Source: Elephas maximus indicus
Lineage: Eukaryota > Chordata > Mammalia > Proboscidea > Elephantidae
Length of the DNA stretch: 64,000 bases
Reading direction: 5' to 3'
Assembly (NCBI RefSeq): GCF_024166365.1
Contig: NC_064831.1
Span: forward strand, 80,984,268-81,048,267
Part shown: positions 1 through 10,682 of the stretch, one piece after another
How positions within the stretch are numbered: the first letter of the stretch is position 1
Layout: every line of letters begins with the position of its first letter
Position numbers and translations under genes: made by a program
Notes under the pieces: generated by a model
What the model was told of the DNA's origin: nothing
The model's input: the letters and a program-made list of their open reading frames with translations, nothing else
Database searches by the model: none

Positions 1-197
1 AAAACAGTGAATTTAGAAAGTACTTCTCAAAGCACTCCCAAAAGGACAGAAGAAGGTGATTTCATACTGCAGGAGGTATGAAGAAACAGCTGGAAGCCAC
101 TCTCTGCCATAAACGTTTTCTTTTTGATTTAGTGCTTTATCAGAAATATGCAAAGGCATTTTTCTTCTCTATAAATAGTGCTGTTTTTAATATAATA

Positions 198-403
198 TGC
201 TGTTGTTAGGTGTTGCTGAGTCAATTTCTACTCATTGCAACCCCCTGTGACAGAGTAGAACTGCCCTTTAAGGTTTTCTAGGCTGTAATCTTTATGGGAG
301 GAGATCGCCAGGTCTTTATTCTGTGGAGCTGCTGGGTGGATTTCAGCTGCCAACTTTCACTTAGCAGCAGAGCGCCTACCTGTTCTGTCACCAGGGCTCC
401 TTT
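198..403 (-). mobile_element. AfroSINE (tRNA-headed, RTE-tailed SINE)
   Basis: Read on the minus strand this begins with GGAGCCCTGGTGACAGA, a decayed A-box region, and ends with the RTE-like tail that includes GACTCAGCAACACC. It is close to full length for this family (about 200 bp) but diverged, and the B box is poorly kept. No clear target-site duplication is visible in the AT-rich flanks. Confidence 0.8.
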
Positions 404-459
404 TATAATAAAAAATATAATATAACATTGCATATATGTGTGTGTGCATTTGTATGTGT

Positions 460-650
460 GGAGCCCTGGTGGTACAGTGGTTAAGTGCTTGGCTGCTAAT
501 CAAAAGGTTAGCTGCTCCACAGGAGAAAGATGTGGCAGTCTGCTTCCATAAAGATTATAGCCTTGGAAACCCTATGGGGCAGTTCTACTCTGCCTTATAG
601 GGCCTCTATGTGTCAGAATCGACTTGACAGCAATGTTTTTTTTTGGCATA
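460..650 (+). mobile_element. AfroSINE, near full length
   Basis: It starts with GGAGCCCTGGTGGTACAGTG, the tRNA-like A box, continues with GGCTGCTAATCAAAAGGTTA, which resembles the anticodon arm of tRNA-Asn, and ends with AGAATCGACTTGACAGCAAT followed by a T-rich tail. The GT-rich sequence on both sides obscures any target duplication. Confidence 0.85.
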
Positions 651-679
651 CGTGTGTGTGTGTATATATATGTATACAG

Positions 680-871
680 TTATTATTGTTAGGTGCTGTT
701 GAGTTGATTCCAACGCATAGCGACCCTATGTACCACAGAAGGAAACACTACCTGGTCCTGTACCATGCTCACAATCGTTGTTGTGCTTGAGACTATTGTT
801 GCAGCCACTATGTCAATCCATCTTGTTGAGGGTCTTCCTCTTTTTCGCCAATCCTCTGCTTTACCAAGCAT
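680..871 (-). mobile_element. RTE LINE 3' end, 5'-truncated
   Basis: The minus strand reads the last ~190 bp of the RTE LINE: the conserved C-terminal codons (GKAEDWRKRGRPSTRWID in translation), the non-coding end and a short (AAC)n tail represented by TTGTTAGG on the plus strand. The rest of the element is missing, as is usual for 5'-truncated LINE copies. Confidence 0.85.
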
Positions 872-1310
872 ATATTATTCTAAACATTATTTGCAATTGA
901 CTAAATTTGTTCCTCTAGAAATATATACAATATTTGTAGGCTTTGAGTAATCCTGTTTCCTTTTCTCTTTATTTCTTTGCCAAATACTTCCTGCAGGCGA
1001 ACTCTGTGCCAGGCACTGTACTGCAGGGTTGTCCTCAGGATTATTTGAATTCGAGAAGCAGAGGCTTAGAACACAGAGAAATTGACAGTATCCCTTCAAT
1101 CTGCATGCAAGGAAGGTCTACCTGCTCCAGTATATTTGACTTTCTAAGTTCCTATGGAAGAGGGTCTCCCACTGAGGTGCCACTAAACATCTGAATCACA
1201 CATTTAAACATCGTTGTTCTTACTTTACGCACCCCAAGAAGCCACCTGGTGGCTTGTGTTCTCATTCCTGGATGCCATGAGTATGAGTCTTTTGGTCAGT
1301 GTGGTATTTA
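872..1310. other. No gene; mostly unique sequence
   Basis: I see no coding signal here. A short piece near 1007 (CTGTGCCAGGCACTGTACTG) looks like a relic of an ancient mammalian interspersed repeat that recurs elsewhere in the window. Confidence 0.5.
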
Positions 1311-1385
1311 CGTTAACCAGTTGCTGTCGAGTCTGTTCCGACTCATGGAAACCCCATGTGTTTCAGAGTAGAACTGTTTTCCTCA
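1311..1385 (-). mobile_element. AfroSINE fragment
   Basis: Only the 3' part of a minus-strand AfroSINE remains: the motif TTGCTGTCGAGTCTGTTCCG followed by the GTAGAACTG segment. The tRNA head is missing. Confidence 0.7.
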
Positions 1386-1745
1386 CTGTAAATTAATAAC
1401 TGACATTCTGAATTACTCACCAGTCTCTTCAAAAGGCATTAATGTGAGATCATCCCTGAGAAATGGAGACATTCTTTCTGATTTCTGATGTATAAATTCC
1501 TTCCCTGGAGAATAGACCCTGGGACCTAGGGATTTATCAAAGTAATGTCACCTTTTGAGTTCTCCTAGTATCTGGTTGGAAAGCATGAAATTTCTTTGAA
1601 GATAAAACATAACCAAATTTTGAGAAAAGTTACAGAGCCCACTTTGGGTAAAAAGAAAAAAAGAACAACTAATACCGCTATTAGGTATTAGCTCTTTCTG
1701 AAGAACATGGACCTGAAGAACATTGGAAACTGTTATCTGAGAACC
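1386..1745. other. No gene; unique sequence
   Basis: About 360 bp without recognisable repeats or coding signal. Confidence 0.5.
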
Positions 1746-3412
1746 ATTGTTAGGGGCCATCGAGTCGCTTCTGGCTCACAGCCACCCTGTGTACAACTGC
1801 CCGGTCCTGCACCATCCTCACAATCATCTTTGTACTTGAGCTCATTGTTGTAGCCACCGTGTCAATCCACCTTGCTGAAGGCCTTCCTCTTTTTCTCCGA
1901 CACTCTACCAAGCATGATGTCCTTCTCCAGGGAGTGGTCCCTCCTGATAACATGTCCAAAGTATGTGAGAAGTCTCGCCACCCTGGCTTCTAAAGAGCAT
2001 TCTGACTGTACTTCTTTCAAGACAGATTTTTCATTCTTCTGGCAGTCCATGGTATATTATATTGTATATATTATTTTTACCAACACCATAATTCAAATTG
2101 GATTAATTCTTCTTTGGTCTCCCTTATTCATTGTCCAGCTTTCACATGAATATGAGGCAATTGAAAACACCATGGCTTGGGTTAGGCACGTCTTAGTCCT
2201 CGAAGTGAGAGCTTTGCTTCTCAACACTTGAAAGAGGTCTTTTACAGGAGATTTGCCCAGCGCAATACATCTTTTGATTTCTTGGCTGCTGCTTCCGTGG
2301 GCATTGATTGTGGATCCAAGTAAAATGAAACTCTTGAGAACTTGGATATTTTCTCTGTTCGTCACGACGTTGCTTACTGGTCCAGTTGTGAGGATTTTTG
2401 TTTTCTTTATGTTGAAGAGTAATCCATATTGAAGGCTGTAGTCTTTGATCTTCATCAGTAAGTGCTTCAAGTCCTCTTCACTTTCAGCAAGCAATGTTGT
2501 GTCACCTGCATATCATAGGTTGTTAATGAGTCTTCCTCCAATTCTGATGCCCCACTCTTCTTCATATAGCCCCTCTTTTCACATCATCTTCTGAATCTGG
2601 CTTGAATTTCTGGTAGTTCCCTGTCAATGTACTGCTGCAACTGCTTTTGAATGATCTTCAGCAAAATTTTACTTGCATGTGATAATTATGATATTGTTCG
2701 ATAATTTCCGTATTCAGTTGGATCGCCTTTCTTTTGAATGGGTGCAAATATGGATCTCTTCCTGTCTGTTGGCCAGGTAGCTGTCTTCCATATTTCTTGG
2801 CATAAACGAGTGAGCACATCCAGTGCTGCACCCCTTTGTTGAAACATCTCAATTGGTATTCCGTCAATTCCTGGAGCCTTGCTTTTCACCAGTGCCTTCA
2901 GTGCAACTTGGACTTCCTTCACTACCATCGGTTCTTGATTATATGCTGTCTGCTGAAATGATTGAACAGCCACCAATTCTTTTTGGGACAGTGACTCTTT
3001 GTATTCCTTCCATCTTCTTTTGATGCTTCCTGTGTCATTCAGTATTTTCCCCATAGACTCCTTCACTCTTGCACCTCGAGGCTTGAATTTTTTCTTCAGT
3101 TCTTTCAGCTTGAGAAATGCCAAGCGTGTTCTTCCCTTTTGGTTTTCTAACCCCAGGTCGTTGCACATTTCATTATAATACTTTACTTTGTCTTCTCAAG
3201 CCGCCCTTTGAAATCTTCTGTTCAGCTCTTTTACTTCATCATTTCTTCCTTTTGCTTTACCTAGTCGAGAGAAAATTTCAGTCTCTTCTGACATCCATTT
3301 TGATCTTTTCTTTCTTTCCTGTCTTTTTAATGATCTCTTGCTTTCTTCATGTATGATTTCCTTGATGCCATTCCACAACTCCTTTGGTCTTCGGTCATTA
3401 GTGTACAGTTAA
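1746..3412 (-). mobile_element. RTE LINE copy, truncated and internally deleted
   Basis: The minus strand reads an RTE LINE from just upstream of the reverse transcriptase to the 3' end (ATTGTTAGG on the plus strand is the 3' terminus). The element is 5'-truncated at about 3412. Compared with the copies at 5403 and 52929, roughly 290 bp of the RT region between motifs A and C are missing near 2575. No (AAC)n tail of useful length or clear target duplication is left. Confidence 0.9.
2093..3378 (-). pseudogene. RTE reverse transcriptase, broken
   Basis: Open pieces on the minus strand (3378-3196, 3168-2686, 2494-2093) translate to RTE ORF segments. They include the lysine-rich linker (SLKRQERKKRSKWMSEET), the start of the RT finger (APGIDGIPIEMFQ) and the segment after the active site (LAESEEDLKHLL). 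The YADD active-site box at about 2501-2512 reads YAGD, so one metal-binding aspartate is lost, and a stop precedes it. Frameshifts and the ~290-bp deletion also exclude activity. I infer no function; the pieces show ancestry only. Confidence 0.85.
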
Positions 3413-3651
3413 AGGGGTTCAATTTTGACTAGATATGATTTTTTTGTGTTACAAGCTGCCTTTGGAAACTAATACTGGCATAAAATATATTTCCACTGTA
3501 ATATATGTTCATCACAGGAAACTTAAAAAATATAGCAGAAAAAGATAAAAGTCATTTTATCTCTCTATATTAAGATGACAATGGTAATGATTGTATATAT
3601 TTAATATATATGTAAATGTTATTAATTAATTTCTCTCTCTCTCTATATTTC
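3413..3651. other. No gene; AT-rich sequence
   Basis: AT-rich sequence between two RTE-derived elements, with a short CT run near 3632. No coding signal. Confidence 0.5.
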
Positions 3652-4207
3652 CACCATCTGGCTGCCTGTTTGTCATACGGTGTTGGCTTATATGTTGCTA
3701 TGATGCTGGAAGCCATGCCATCTGTATTTCAAATACCAGCAGAGCCACCCATGGTGGACAGGTTTCAGCGGAGCTCCAGACTAGGATGGACTAGGAAGAA
3801 AGGCATGGAGGTCTACTTTTGAAAATTGTTTTTGTTGTTGCGAGGTGCCTCCAAACTGGTTCTGACTCAGAATGACCATATGAACAACAAAACGAAACAC
3901 TGCCCAGTCCTGTGCCATCCTCACAATCATTGCTATGTTTGAGCCCATTGTTGCAGCCACTGCGTCAGTTCATCTTGTTGAGGGTCTTCCACGTTGTCCT
4001 CTGAATCTGGCCTGTATGTCTGGCAGTTCCCTGTCAATTTACCACTGCAACTGCTTCTGAATTCTCTTCTGAAAATCAGACAATAAAACTTCCATATGTA
4101 AAAAAAAATACCCATGAGCATGAAGATGGCACAGGACCAAGCAATGTTATGTTTTGTCACACATACGGTTATCATGAATTGGAGCCAACTTCAGCAACAA
4201 ACAGCAA
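3652..4207 (+). mobile_element. Non-autonomous RTE derivative, split by another RTE
   Basis: The RTE 5' UTR (CTGCCTGTTTGTCATACGGT through GACTAGGAAGAAAGGC) occupies 3652-3827. The element resumes at 4066 and finishes with the RTE 3' end (GGCACAGGACCAAGCAATG to the CAACAAACAGCAAC tail) at 4207. No reverse transcriptase lies between, so this is a short internally deleted derivative. It was then interrupted by a minus-strand RTE piece. Confidence 0.75.
3828..4065 (-). mobile_element. Small RTE copy nested in the RTE derivative
   Basis: The plus strand shows the reverse complement of the RTE 3' end (TTGTTGTTGCGAGGTGCC) running to GAGGGTCTTCC near 3991. It is joined directly to an RT-region piece (CCTGTATGTCTGGCAGTTCC), so about a kilobase is missing internally. 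The insertion is flanked by imperfect 12-bp repeats, CTTTTGAAAATT at 3816-3827 and CTTCTGAAAATC at 4066-4077, which I read as its target-site duplication. Confidence 0.75.
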
Positions 4208-5090
4208 CATATATTTATTTATATTTATTCTATGTATGTTTTTATGTGGTAGGATACCAATGTGAGTCATTTTTCTAGGTACTTTTCCCCATTGCATTCT
4301 CTTTTGCTCTATCCCGTGATCATCCCTCCCCTTGGGCAGGCAGATAGGACTGATAAAAAAGGACCCTCATCATTTTCAAGGCTTCAAAATTGTCTTTTGA
4401 AATTTGTCATGTTAAGAGCCTTGAAAGCCATGCTCTGGAATTTGAACATTTTGAAAGTCTATGTACCCCAGAGTTGAGAACATAAAATTATGTGGGGTAA
4501 ACAAGAAGAAAAGACAAGCCATGCTCCTCTCCTTCAGAGGGGATGAAGAATCCCCAGCCTGGGGAGAAGGATGGAGGGACACAGCGCTTGCCGAGAGAGG
4601 TTGGAGGGGCTGCAAGGGACCATGTGGACCCTAGTGGATTCAGCACTGAGCTACTGCCCAACCTCTGTCTGAGAGAGCACCATCTGTAGTTGGCAACAGC
4701 AAGCCCTGAGGGAGCTGCGTCAGGCCTGCTGACCACTGTGCCTACTTGCATAATCATTTGCATTATCAGTGCCAAGGAACAAAGTCCGCTATTCTTTCAC
4801 TGCCATCTCACCAGGAACTCCCATGGAGATCAGCCAGTGGGTCTCTGGCACATTAATCAACAGTCAGGAGTGTTGCCCATCTGTTCCTTGAGACTCACTC
4901 TACAGTCTTCATCTGAATTACCTTGTGTGGCCAGTGCCCTTCTCAAAGGTCAAGAACACTGGGAAGCCCAAGCTGGAGACTGGGCCGTGGATACCTGGAG
5001 AGGAAGTGGAAATATCACACAGCAAGACCCAGCCACAGCTCTTCAGTGGAACTGCATGAAATCAGCCCTCTGGAATACACCATCCCTTCA
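4208..5090. other. No gene; unique sequence
   Basis: About 880 bp, moderately GC-rich from 4540 to 5060. An open frame of 174 codons (4690-5214) runs into the neighbouring SINE and shows no domain, so I do not call it a gene. Confidence 0.5.
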
Positions 5091-5390
5091 TTGTTGTTTA
5101 CATCAGTGGAGTCAGCCCTCAACTCATGGTGACCTCATGCACAGTAGAACAAAATGCTGGCTGGGATGGGTTGCAGATTGGATCATTGTGGTCCGTAGGG
5201 TTTTCATTGGCTGATTTTTGGAAGTAGATTGCCAGGTCTTTCTTCCTAGCCTTAGTCTGGAAGCTCCACTGAAACCTGTTCAGCATCATAGAACATGCCT
5301 CCACTGACAGAGAGGTGACGGCTGCACATGAGGTGCCTTGGCCGGTATTCAAACCCAGTTCTCCCGTGTGGAAGGTGATAGTAACCAATG
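5091..5390 (-). mobile_element. tRNA-Gly-headed, RTE-bodied SINE
   Basis: On the minus strand a decayed tRNA-Gly-like head (CACCTTCCACACGGGAGAAC, then a B-box relic GGGTTTGAATACC) is followed by a body matching the RTE 5' UTR (AGGTTTCAGTGGAGCTTCCA, GGAAGAAAGACCTGGC) and by the RTE 3' end with an AAC tail. Better preserved copies of the same SINE lie at 48446-48742 and 51980-52325. Confidence 0.75.
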
Positions 5391-5402
5391 CTTCCCCCAC
5401 CT

Positions 5403-7206
5403 CTTGTTGTTGTTGTTGTTAGGTGTCATCGAGTCAATTTCAGCTCATAGTGACCCTGTGAACTACAGAACAAAACACTGCCTGGTTCTGCCCCATGCTC
5501 ACAATCATTGTTATGCTTGGGCCCATTTTTGCAGCCACTGTGTCAATCCATCTTGTTGAGGGTCTTCCTCTTTTCCACTGACCCTGTAGTTTACCAAGCA
5601 TGATGTCCTTCTCCAGGGACTGATCCCTACTGACAACATATCTAAAGTGTGTAAGATGCAGTCTTGCCATCCTTGCTCCTAAGGAGCATTCTGGTTGTAC
5701 TTCTTCCAAGATAGATTTGTTCATTCTTTTGGCAGTCCATGGTATATTCAATATTCTTCGCCAACACCACAATACAAAGGTGTCAGTTCTTCTTCAGTCT
5801 TCCTTATTCACTGTCCAGCTTTCGCATACATATGACACGATTGAAAATACCATGGCTTGGGTCAGGTGCACCTTAGTCTTCAAAGTGACATCTTTGCTTT
5901 TCAACACTTTAAAGAGGTACTTTGCAGCAGATTTGTCCAATGCAACGTGTCTTTTGATTTCTTGACTGCTGCTTCTATGGATGTCGATTTTGGATCCAAG
6001 TAAAATGAAATCCTCGACAATTTCAATCTTTTCTCCATTTGTCATGATGTTGCTTATTGGTCCAGTCGCGAGGATTTATGTTTTCTTTATGTTGAGGTAT
6101 GATCCATATTGAAGGCTGTGGTCTTTCATCTTCATTAATAAGTGCTTCAAGTCCTCTTCACTTTCAGCAAGAAAGGTTGTGTCATCTGCACAATGAAGTT
6201 TGTTAACGAGTCTTCCTCCCATCCTGATGCCCCGTTCTTCTTCATATAGTCCAGCTTCTCGGATTATTTGTTCAGCATACAGACTGAATAGGTATGGTGA
6301 AAAGATACAACCCTGACACACACCTTTCCTGACTTTAAACCAATCAGTATCCCCTTGTTCTGTCTGGACAACTGCGTCTTGATCCATGAACAGGTTCCTC
6401 ATGAGCACAATTAAGTGTTCTGGATTCTCATTCTTTTCAACGTTATCCATAATTTGTTATGATCCACACAGACGAATGCCTTTGCATAGTCAATAAAACA
6501 CAGACAAACATCTTTCTGGTATTCTCTGCTTTCAGCCGGGATCCATCTGACATCAGCAATGATATCCCTGGTTCCACATCCTCTTCTCAATTTGGCTGTA
6601 ATTTCTGGCAGTTCCCTGTTGATACACTACTGCAGCTGCTTTTGAATGATCTTTTTTTTTTTTTTATAATATTAATGATATTGTTCGGTAATTTCCACAT
6701 TTGGTTGGATTATCTTTCTTGGGAATAGGCATAAATATGGATCTTTTCCATTTGGCTGGCCAGGTAGCTGTCTTCCAAATTTCTTAGCATAGACAAGTGA
6801 GCACTTCTAGCATGCTTAGGTTTGTTGAAACATCTCAGTTGGTATTCTGTCAATTCCTGGCACCTTATTTTTTGCCAATGCCTTCAGTGCAGCTTGGACT
6901 TCTTCCTTCAGTACCATCAGTTCCTAATCATATGCTACCTCCTCAAATGACTGAACGTCAACCAATTCTTTTTGGTACAGTGTCTCTGTGTATGTTCTGC
7001 TGCTATTCATAAGGTTTTCATTGGCTAATTCTTTTCAGAAGTAGACCACAGGGTCCTTCTTCATACTCTGTCTTAGTCTGGAAGCTCAGTTGAAACTTGT
7101 CCAGCATGGGTGACCCTGCTGGTATCTGAATACCAGCGGCATAGCTTCCAGCATCACAGCAACATGCAAGCCCCCACAGTATGACAAACTGACAGACACA
7201 TGGGGA
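5403..7206 (-). mobile_element. RTE LINE with large internal deletion
   Basis: The plus strand starts with a (TTG)n run, the complement of the RTE tail, and reads back through the C-terminal domain and reverse transcriptase to about 6993. There it jumps into the RTE 5' UTR (AAGGTTTTCATTGGCTAATT) and ends at 7206. The endonuclease and the N-terminal part of the ORF are missing. The same junction recurs in the copy at 25230-25457. The active-site box near 6190 reads CADD rather than YADD, and a T-rich insertion lies at 6651-6665. Confidence 0.88.
5440..6450 (-). pseudogene. RTE reverse transcriptase and C-terminal region, broken
   Basis: Minus-strand open pieces 6450-6076, 6045-5794 and 5772-5440 translate to consecutive parts of the RTE ORF: the RT palm (VCQGCIFSPYLFSLYAEQII), the thumb (SKIDIHRSSSQEIKRHVAL) and the conserved C-terminal domain (KRGRPSTRWIDTVAA). 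They lie in different frames, so at least two frameshifts separate them. The metal-binding box has Cys for Tyr. It is a dead copy. Confidence 0.85.
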
Positions 7207-7229
7207 CCTTGACCTGTTAGACACCCAAA

Positions 7230-8110
7230 ATTGGGATCATACTGCATTGCCTAGTTAGAGAGTCTGACTCTACATTTTATACCCTACCATGCACTTCTCC
7301 CTCATCTAAATCACTTTCAGAGCAGGATTCTAATGGTTTTAGAGTATTCCATCACATATAGGTGGTACCACAGTTTATTTTTAAAATCCCCTCTTGCTGG
7401 CCATCTAGGCTACTCCACTGGTCTCACCCCTTCGGGAGCAAGGAAGAATTAAGAAAACTAAAGACATAAGGGAAAGATTAGTCGAAAAGACTAATGGACC
7501 ACATCCACCACGCCCTCCACCAGACTGAGTGCAGTACAACTAGATGGTGCCCAGCTACCACCACTGATAGCTCTGACAGGGATCACAGTAGAGGGTCCTG
7601 GACAGAGCTGGAGAAAAATGTAGAACTAGATTCTAACTCAAAAAGAAAGACCAGACTTGCTGGCCTGACAGAGACTGAAGAAACCCTGAAAGTATAGCCC
7701 CTGGACACCCTTTCAGCTCAGTAATGAGGCCACTCCTGAGGTTCACTCTTCAGCCAAAGACTGAACAGTCCCATGGAATGAAAAAACTAAAGGGGCATGC
7801 CAGCCCTGGGGCTGGAACTGGAAGGCAGGAGGGAACAGGACAGCTGGTAATAGGGGACCCAGGGTTAAGAAGGGAGAGTGTTGACATGTCATGGGGTTGT
7901 TAACCAATGTCTACAATAATGTGTGTACTGTTTAATGAGAAACTAGTTTGTTCTGAAAACCTTCATCTGAAGTTCAATAAAAAAAGAAAGAAAAATTCTC
8001 TCTTGCTGGACATTGAAGTGATTTCCTGTGTTTTGCTGTTACAGATTATGCAACAATGACCTTCCTTATCCTAATCTCTGTGCATGTCTGTGATTATGAA
8101 AAACAGATTC
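7230..8110. mobile_element. Old LINE remnant, split by a younger L1
   Basis: 7230-7390 and 8000-8110 form one older L1-like 3' region (text around CCACAGTTTATTTTTAAAAT and TTATGCAACAATGACCTTCC). It was separated by the L1 insertion at 7401-7999. The family cannot be named more precisely by eye. Confidence 0.5.
7401..7999 (+). mobile_element. L1 3'-UTR copy, 5'-truncated, with target duplication
   Basis: This is a 600-bp piece of the long 3' UTR of the local L1 family, ending in TTCAATAAAAAAAGAAAGAA. Perfect 10-bp direct repeats CTCTTGCTGG flank it at 7391-7400 and 8000-8009. The unit recurs at 15581, 20200 (minus), 47968 (minus), 59051 (minus) and 61555. Its assignment to L1 rests on the match between 61570-61635 and the tail of the L1 at 10683. 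Confidence 0.85.
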
Positions 8111-9000
8111 TTAAAAAATGGCAAACAACCACGAGACAGCTACTGTGAACATTATGGCCTGGGTTTTGGCCTAATGGTCCAGGATTATTAGCAGCCCTTG
8201 AAGCAGCTGGGACCCCAGCTGCATTGCAGATGGGCAAAGCCTGCGGAGGCTCAGTATGGACCTTAACACACTGGCTGGGGGAGAAAAGCAGCCCAGGGAA
8301 TGTGAGATTGCCATGGTAACATGCTTCCTGCCTAAATATACCTCTTGGTATCAAACCCATGTCTCAGAGTCTGTGATGTCCTGTGTACATGACGTGAGGT
8401 CCCAGTTTGAGCTCAGCAGTTGAGAGGAGACTCTGCAGCTCCTAGGAGCCTTTGAGTCTTCCTTATGATTCAGGTGGGAAGTCCAGTTGGCATCGTCCTC
8501 ACATACAAACAGAAAAAGCATGAAGTATTAATGTGTGGGGCTTCCTTACTAATTCTGCTGCAAATACTTAGAGACCATCAGTCCCTTCCAAATAAATCAG
8601 TGTTGATTTATGTGTAAGAGTTCCACAAAGTCAGACTTATCATTGCTCTTTGGGTTAGAGGGGTGGGAGGACCAAGAGCAGAGACCTACGGAAGATGCCA
8701 TTCTGATAGGGTTGCAATCCCCTTTTTCTATATTTTTATTGTATAACATGTTTAACCATTGCCAGAGAGTAGAAGTGTGATTGCTCATCAGACAACTCAA
8801 GACTTGGAAGCACAGTACTTGAAGAAGCCCAACGGACCTTTTTGATTTTTCCCTCCATTTTGGCCGTGGAGAAGGTATGAGGGTGGAATTTTAATGTATT
8901 TTATCTTTGTTTACACAGAAGGAACACAGTCATTTTAATAAATTTAGAGAGTGCATAAAGATATATGTTTTTAAAATTCCTGTAGACATTCCTGTCCCGG
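8110..9000. other. No gene; unique sequence
   Basis: About 890 bp with no repeat I can name and no coding signal beyond short chance frames. Confidence 0.5.
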
Positions 9001-9205
9001 GGCGGCACAAATGATTTGTGCTCAACTACTAACTGAAAGGTTGGTGGTTCAAACTCATCCAGTAGTGCTGAGGAAGAAAGGCATGGTGACCTGCTTCTGT
9101 AAAGATTATAACCAAGAAAACTCTATGGAGCAGCCCTACTCTGTAACACATGGGGTTGCCATGATTTGGAATTGATGTGACAGCAACGAGTTTTAACGTG
9201 TTGAC
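9001..9205 (+). mobile_element. AfroSINE, second subfamily
   Basis: The head (ACTAACTGAAAGGTTGGTGG, then TTCAAACTCATCC) is closer to tRNA-Asn than in the main AfroSINE type. The body includes GAGGAAGAAAGGCATGGTGA, which is related to the RTE 5' UTR. The same subfamily occurs at 47158, 47518 and 49485 on the plus strand and at 18508 and 42629 on the minus strand. Confidence 0.8.
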
Positions 9206-9297
9206 ATGCCACAAAGATATGGACACTGTTAACTGTTTTGATGCATTTCCATATATGTATATCTATATATATATTGTACACGCATATAAAGACAGAA

Positions 9298-9735
9298 GGC
9301 TGCTATCGAATTGACTCCAACTCATGGTGACCTTATGTACGACAGAATGAAATGTTGTCTGGTCGTGTGTCATTCTCACTATTGCCAGCATGTTCGAGTC
9401 CATTGTTGCAGTTATTGTATCAGTCCATCTTACCAAGGGTCTCCCTTGCCCTTTCTGGCTGTCTGCTTCACCAAACCTGATGTCCTCCTCCCGTGACTGA
9501 TCCCTCGTGATGATGTGTCTAAAGCAAGTGAGTTTGACAATGTTCTATTGTAATTCATAGGGTTTTCACTGGCTAACTTTCCGAAGCAGATCACCAGGCC
9601 TTTCTTCCTAGTCTGTCTTAGTCTGGAAACTCTGCTGAAACCTGTCCATCATGGGTGACCCTGCTCGTATTTGAAATACTGGTGGCCTAGATTCTAGCAT
9701 CATAGCAGCAGTATGATAAATTGACAGATGGGTGG
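9298..9735 (-). mobile_element. Non-autonomous RTE derivative
   Basis: The plus strand reads the RTE 3' part in reverse from 9298 to about 9530. It then passes through a junction at about 9525-9545 straight into the reversed RTE 5' UTR (GGTTTTCACTGGCTAACTTT). The whole endonuclease and reverse transcriptase are absent. The copy at 35307-35728 has the same junction, so this looks like a short derivative that was itself propagated. Confidence 0.8.
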
Positions 9736-10282
9736 TGGTATACATACATACGTGACATATGTAATTACTTTCATGAAATTTTGATTAAATAGCACAACTT
9801 TGTACTTAGATTTTAACTTAATTTCTATTTGTATTTTTTCTGTTATTAAATAATCTTGGTAACAGAAGTTAACATTCCATCGTTTAGGTGTGATGAAGAG
9901 ATGAAGCATGATAAAAAACTCACCTGTGAAGTCAAGGAAAATTGACAATTAAAAAAGTGTTGATCATCTGTGAACCTTTAAGATGACATAAAATTATTTT
10001 AGTGCAATTAAAATATACATATTAAGCACTCTGGCCCTATTGTCTGCATTGAGGATATAGACTTTGGCTTGAGGGGCACACACCTAACTAAGGGGAAGAC
10101 TAACAAGCAGACAATTAGACTAGGAAGTGGTAAGTGCTATGGTGCATGTGGATGTGTGATATACACGTGGACAGAATGTGTGGAAGAAGAGAGGAGAAGC
10201 ACCTTACCCAGTTTGGGTGGCTTCCTGAAGTCATAACAACTGAACTGACTTTTTAAAGATGACTAGAATTCAGCCTCACTAC
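9736..10282. other. No gene; AT-rich and ancient repeat sequence
   Basis: The first 250 bp are AT-rich and unassigned. From about 10020 to 10250 the text resembles an ancient mammalian repeat also seen near 39400 and 41560. No coding signal. Confidence 0.5.
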
Positions 10283-10672
10283 CTGTCTATTTGTCATACC
10301 GTGGTGGCTTGTGTGTTGCTATGACGCTGGACGTTCTGCCAGCAGTATTTCAAACACCAGAAGGGTCACCCATGGTGGAGAGGTTTAAGCAGGGCTTCCA
10401 GACTAAGATAGACTAGGAAGAGAGGCCTGGAGATGTACTTCTGAAAATTAGCCAGTGAAAACCCTATGGGTCACAACAGAATATTGTCTGATATAGTGCT
10501 GGAAAACGAGCCCTCTAGGCTAGAAAGTACTCAAAATGTACAGTGGCCGCTACAATGGACTCGAGCATAACAACGATGTTGAAGAATGCACAGGACTAAG
10601 TAATGTTGTGTCTGTTGCACATGGGGTTGCCATGGAGCTGACTTGATGGCAACTAACAACAGGATTCAGACA
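10283..10672 (+). mobile_element. Non-autonomous RTE derivative
   Basis: The RTE 5' UTR (ACCTGTCTATTTGTCATACC to TCTGATATAGTGCTGG) is joined at about 10540 to the 3' end (ACTCGAGCATAACAACGATG, tail CAACTAACAACAG). More 5' UTR is kept than in the copies at 9298 and 35307, so this is a different deletion product. Short imperfect repeats (GAATTCAG before, GGATTCAG after) may be a target duplication. Confidence 0.78.
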
Positions 10673-10682
10673 TGACTTTGCC

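Noticed and set aside
4690-5214. 174-codon plus-strand frame
   Set aside because: It ends inside a SINE, has no recognisable domain and no exon context.
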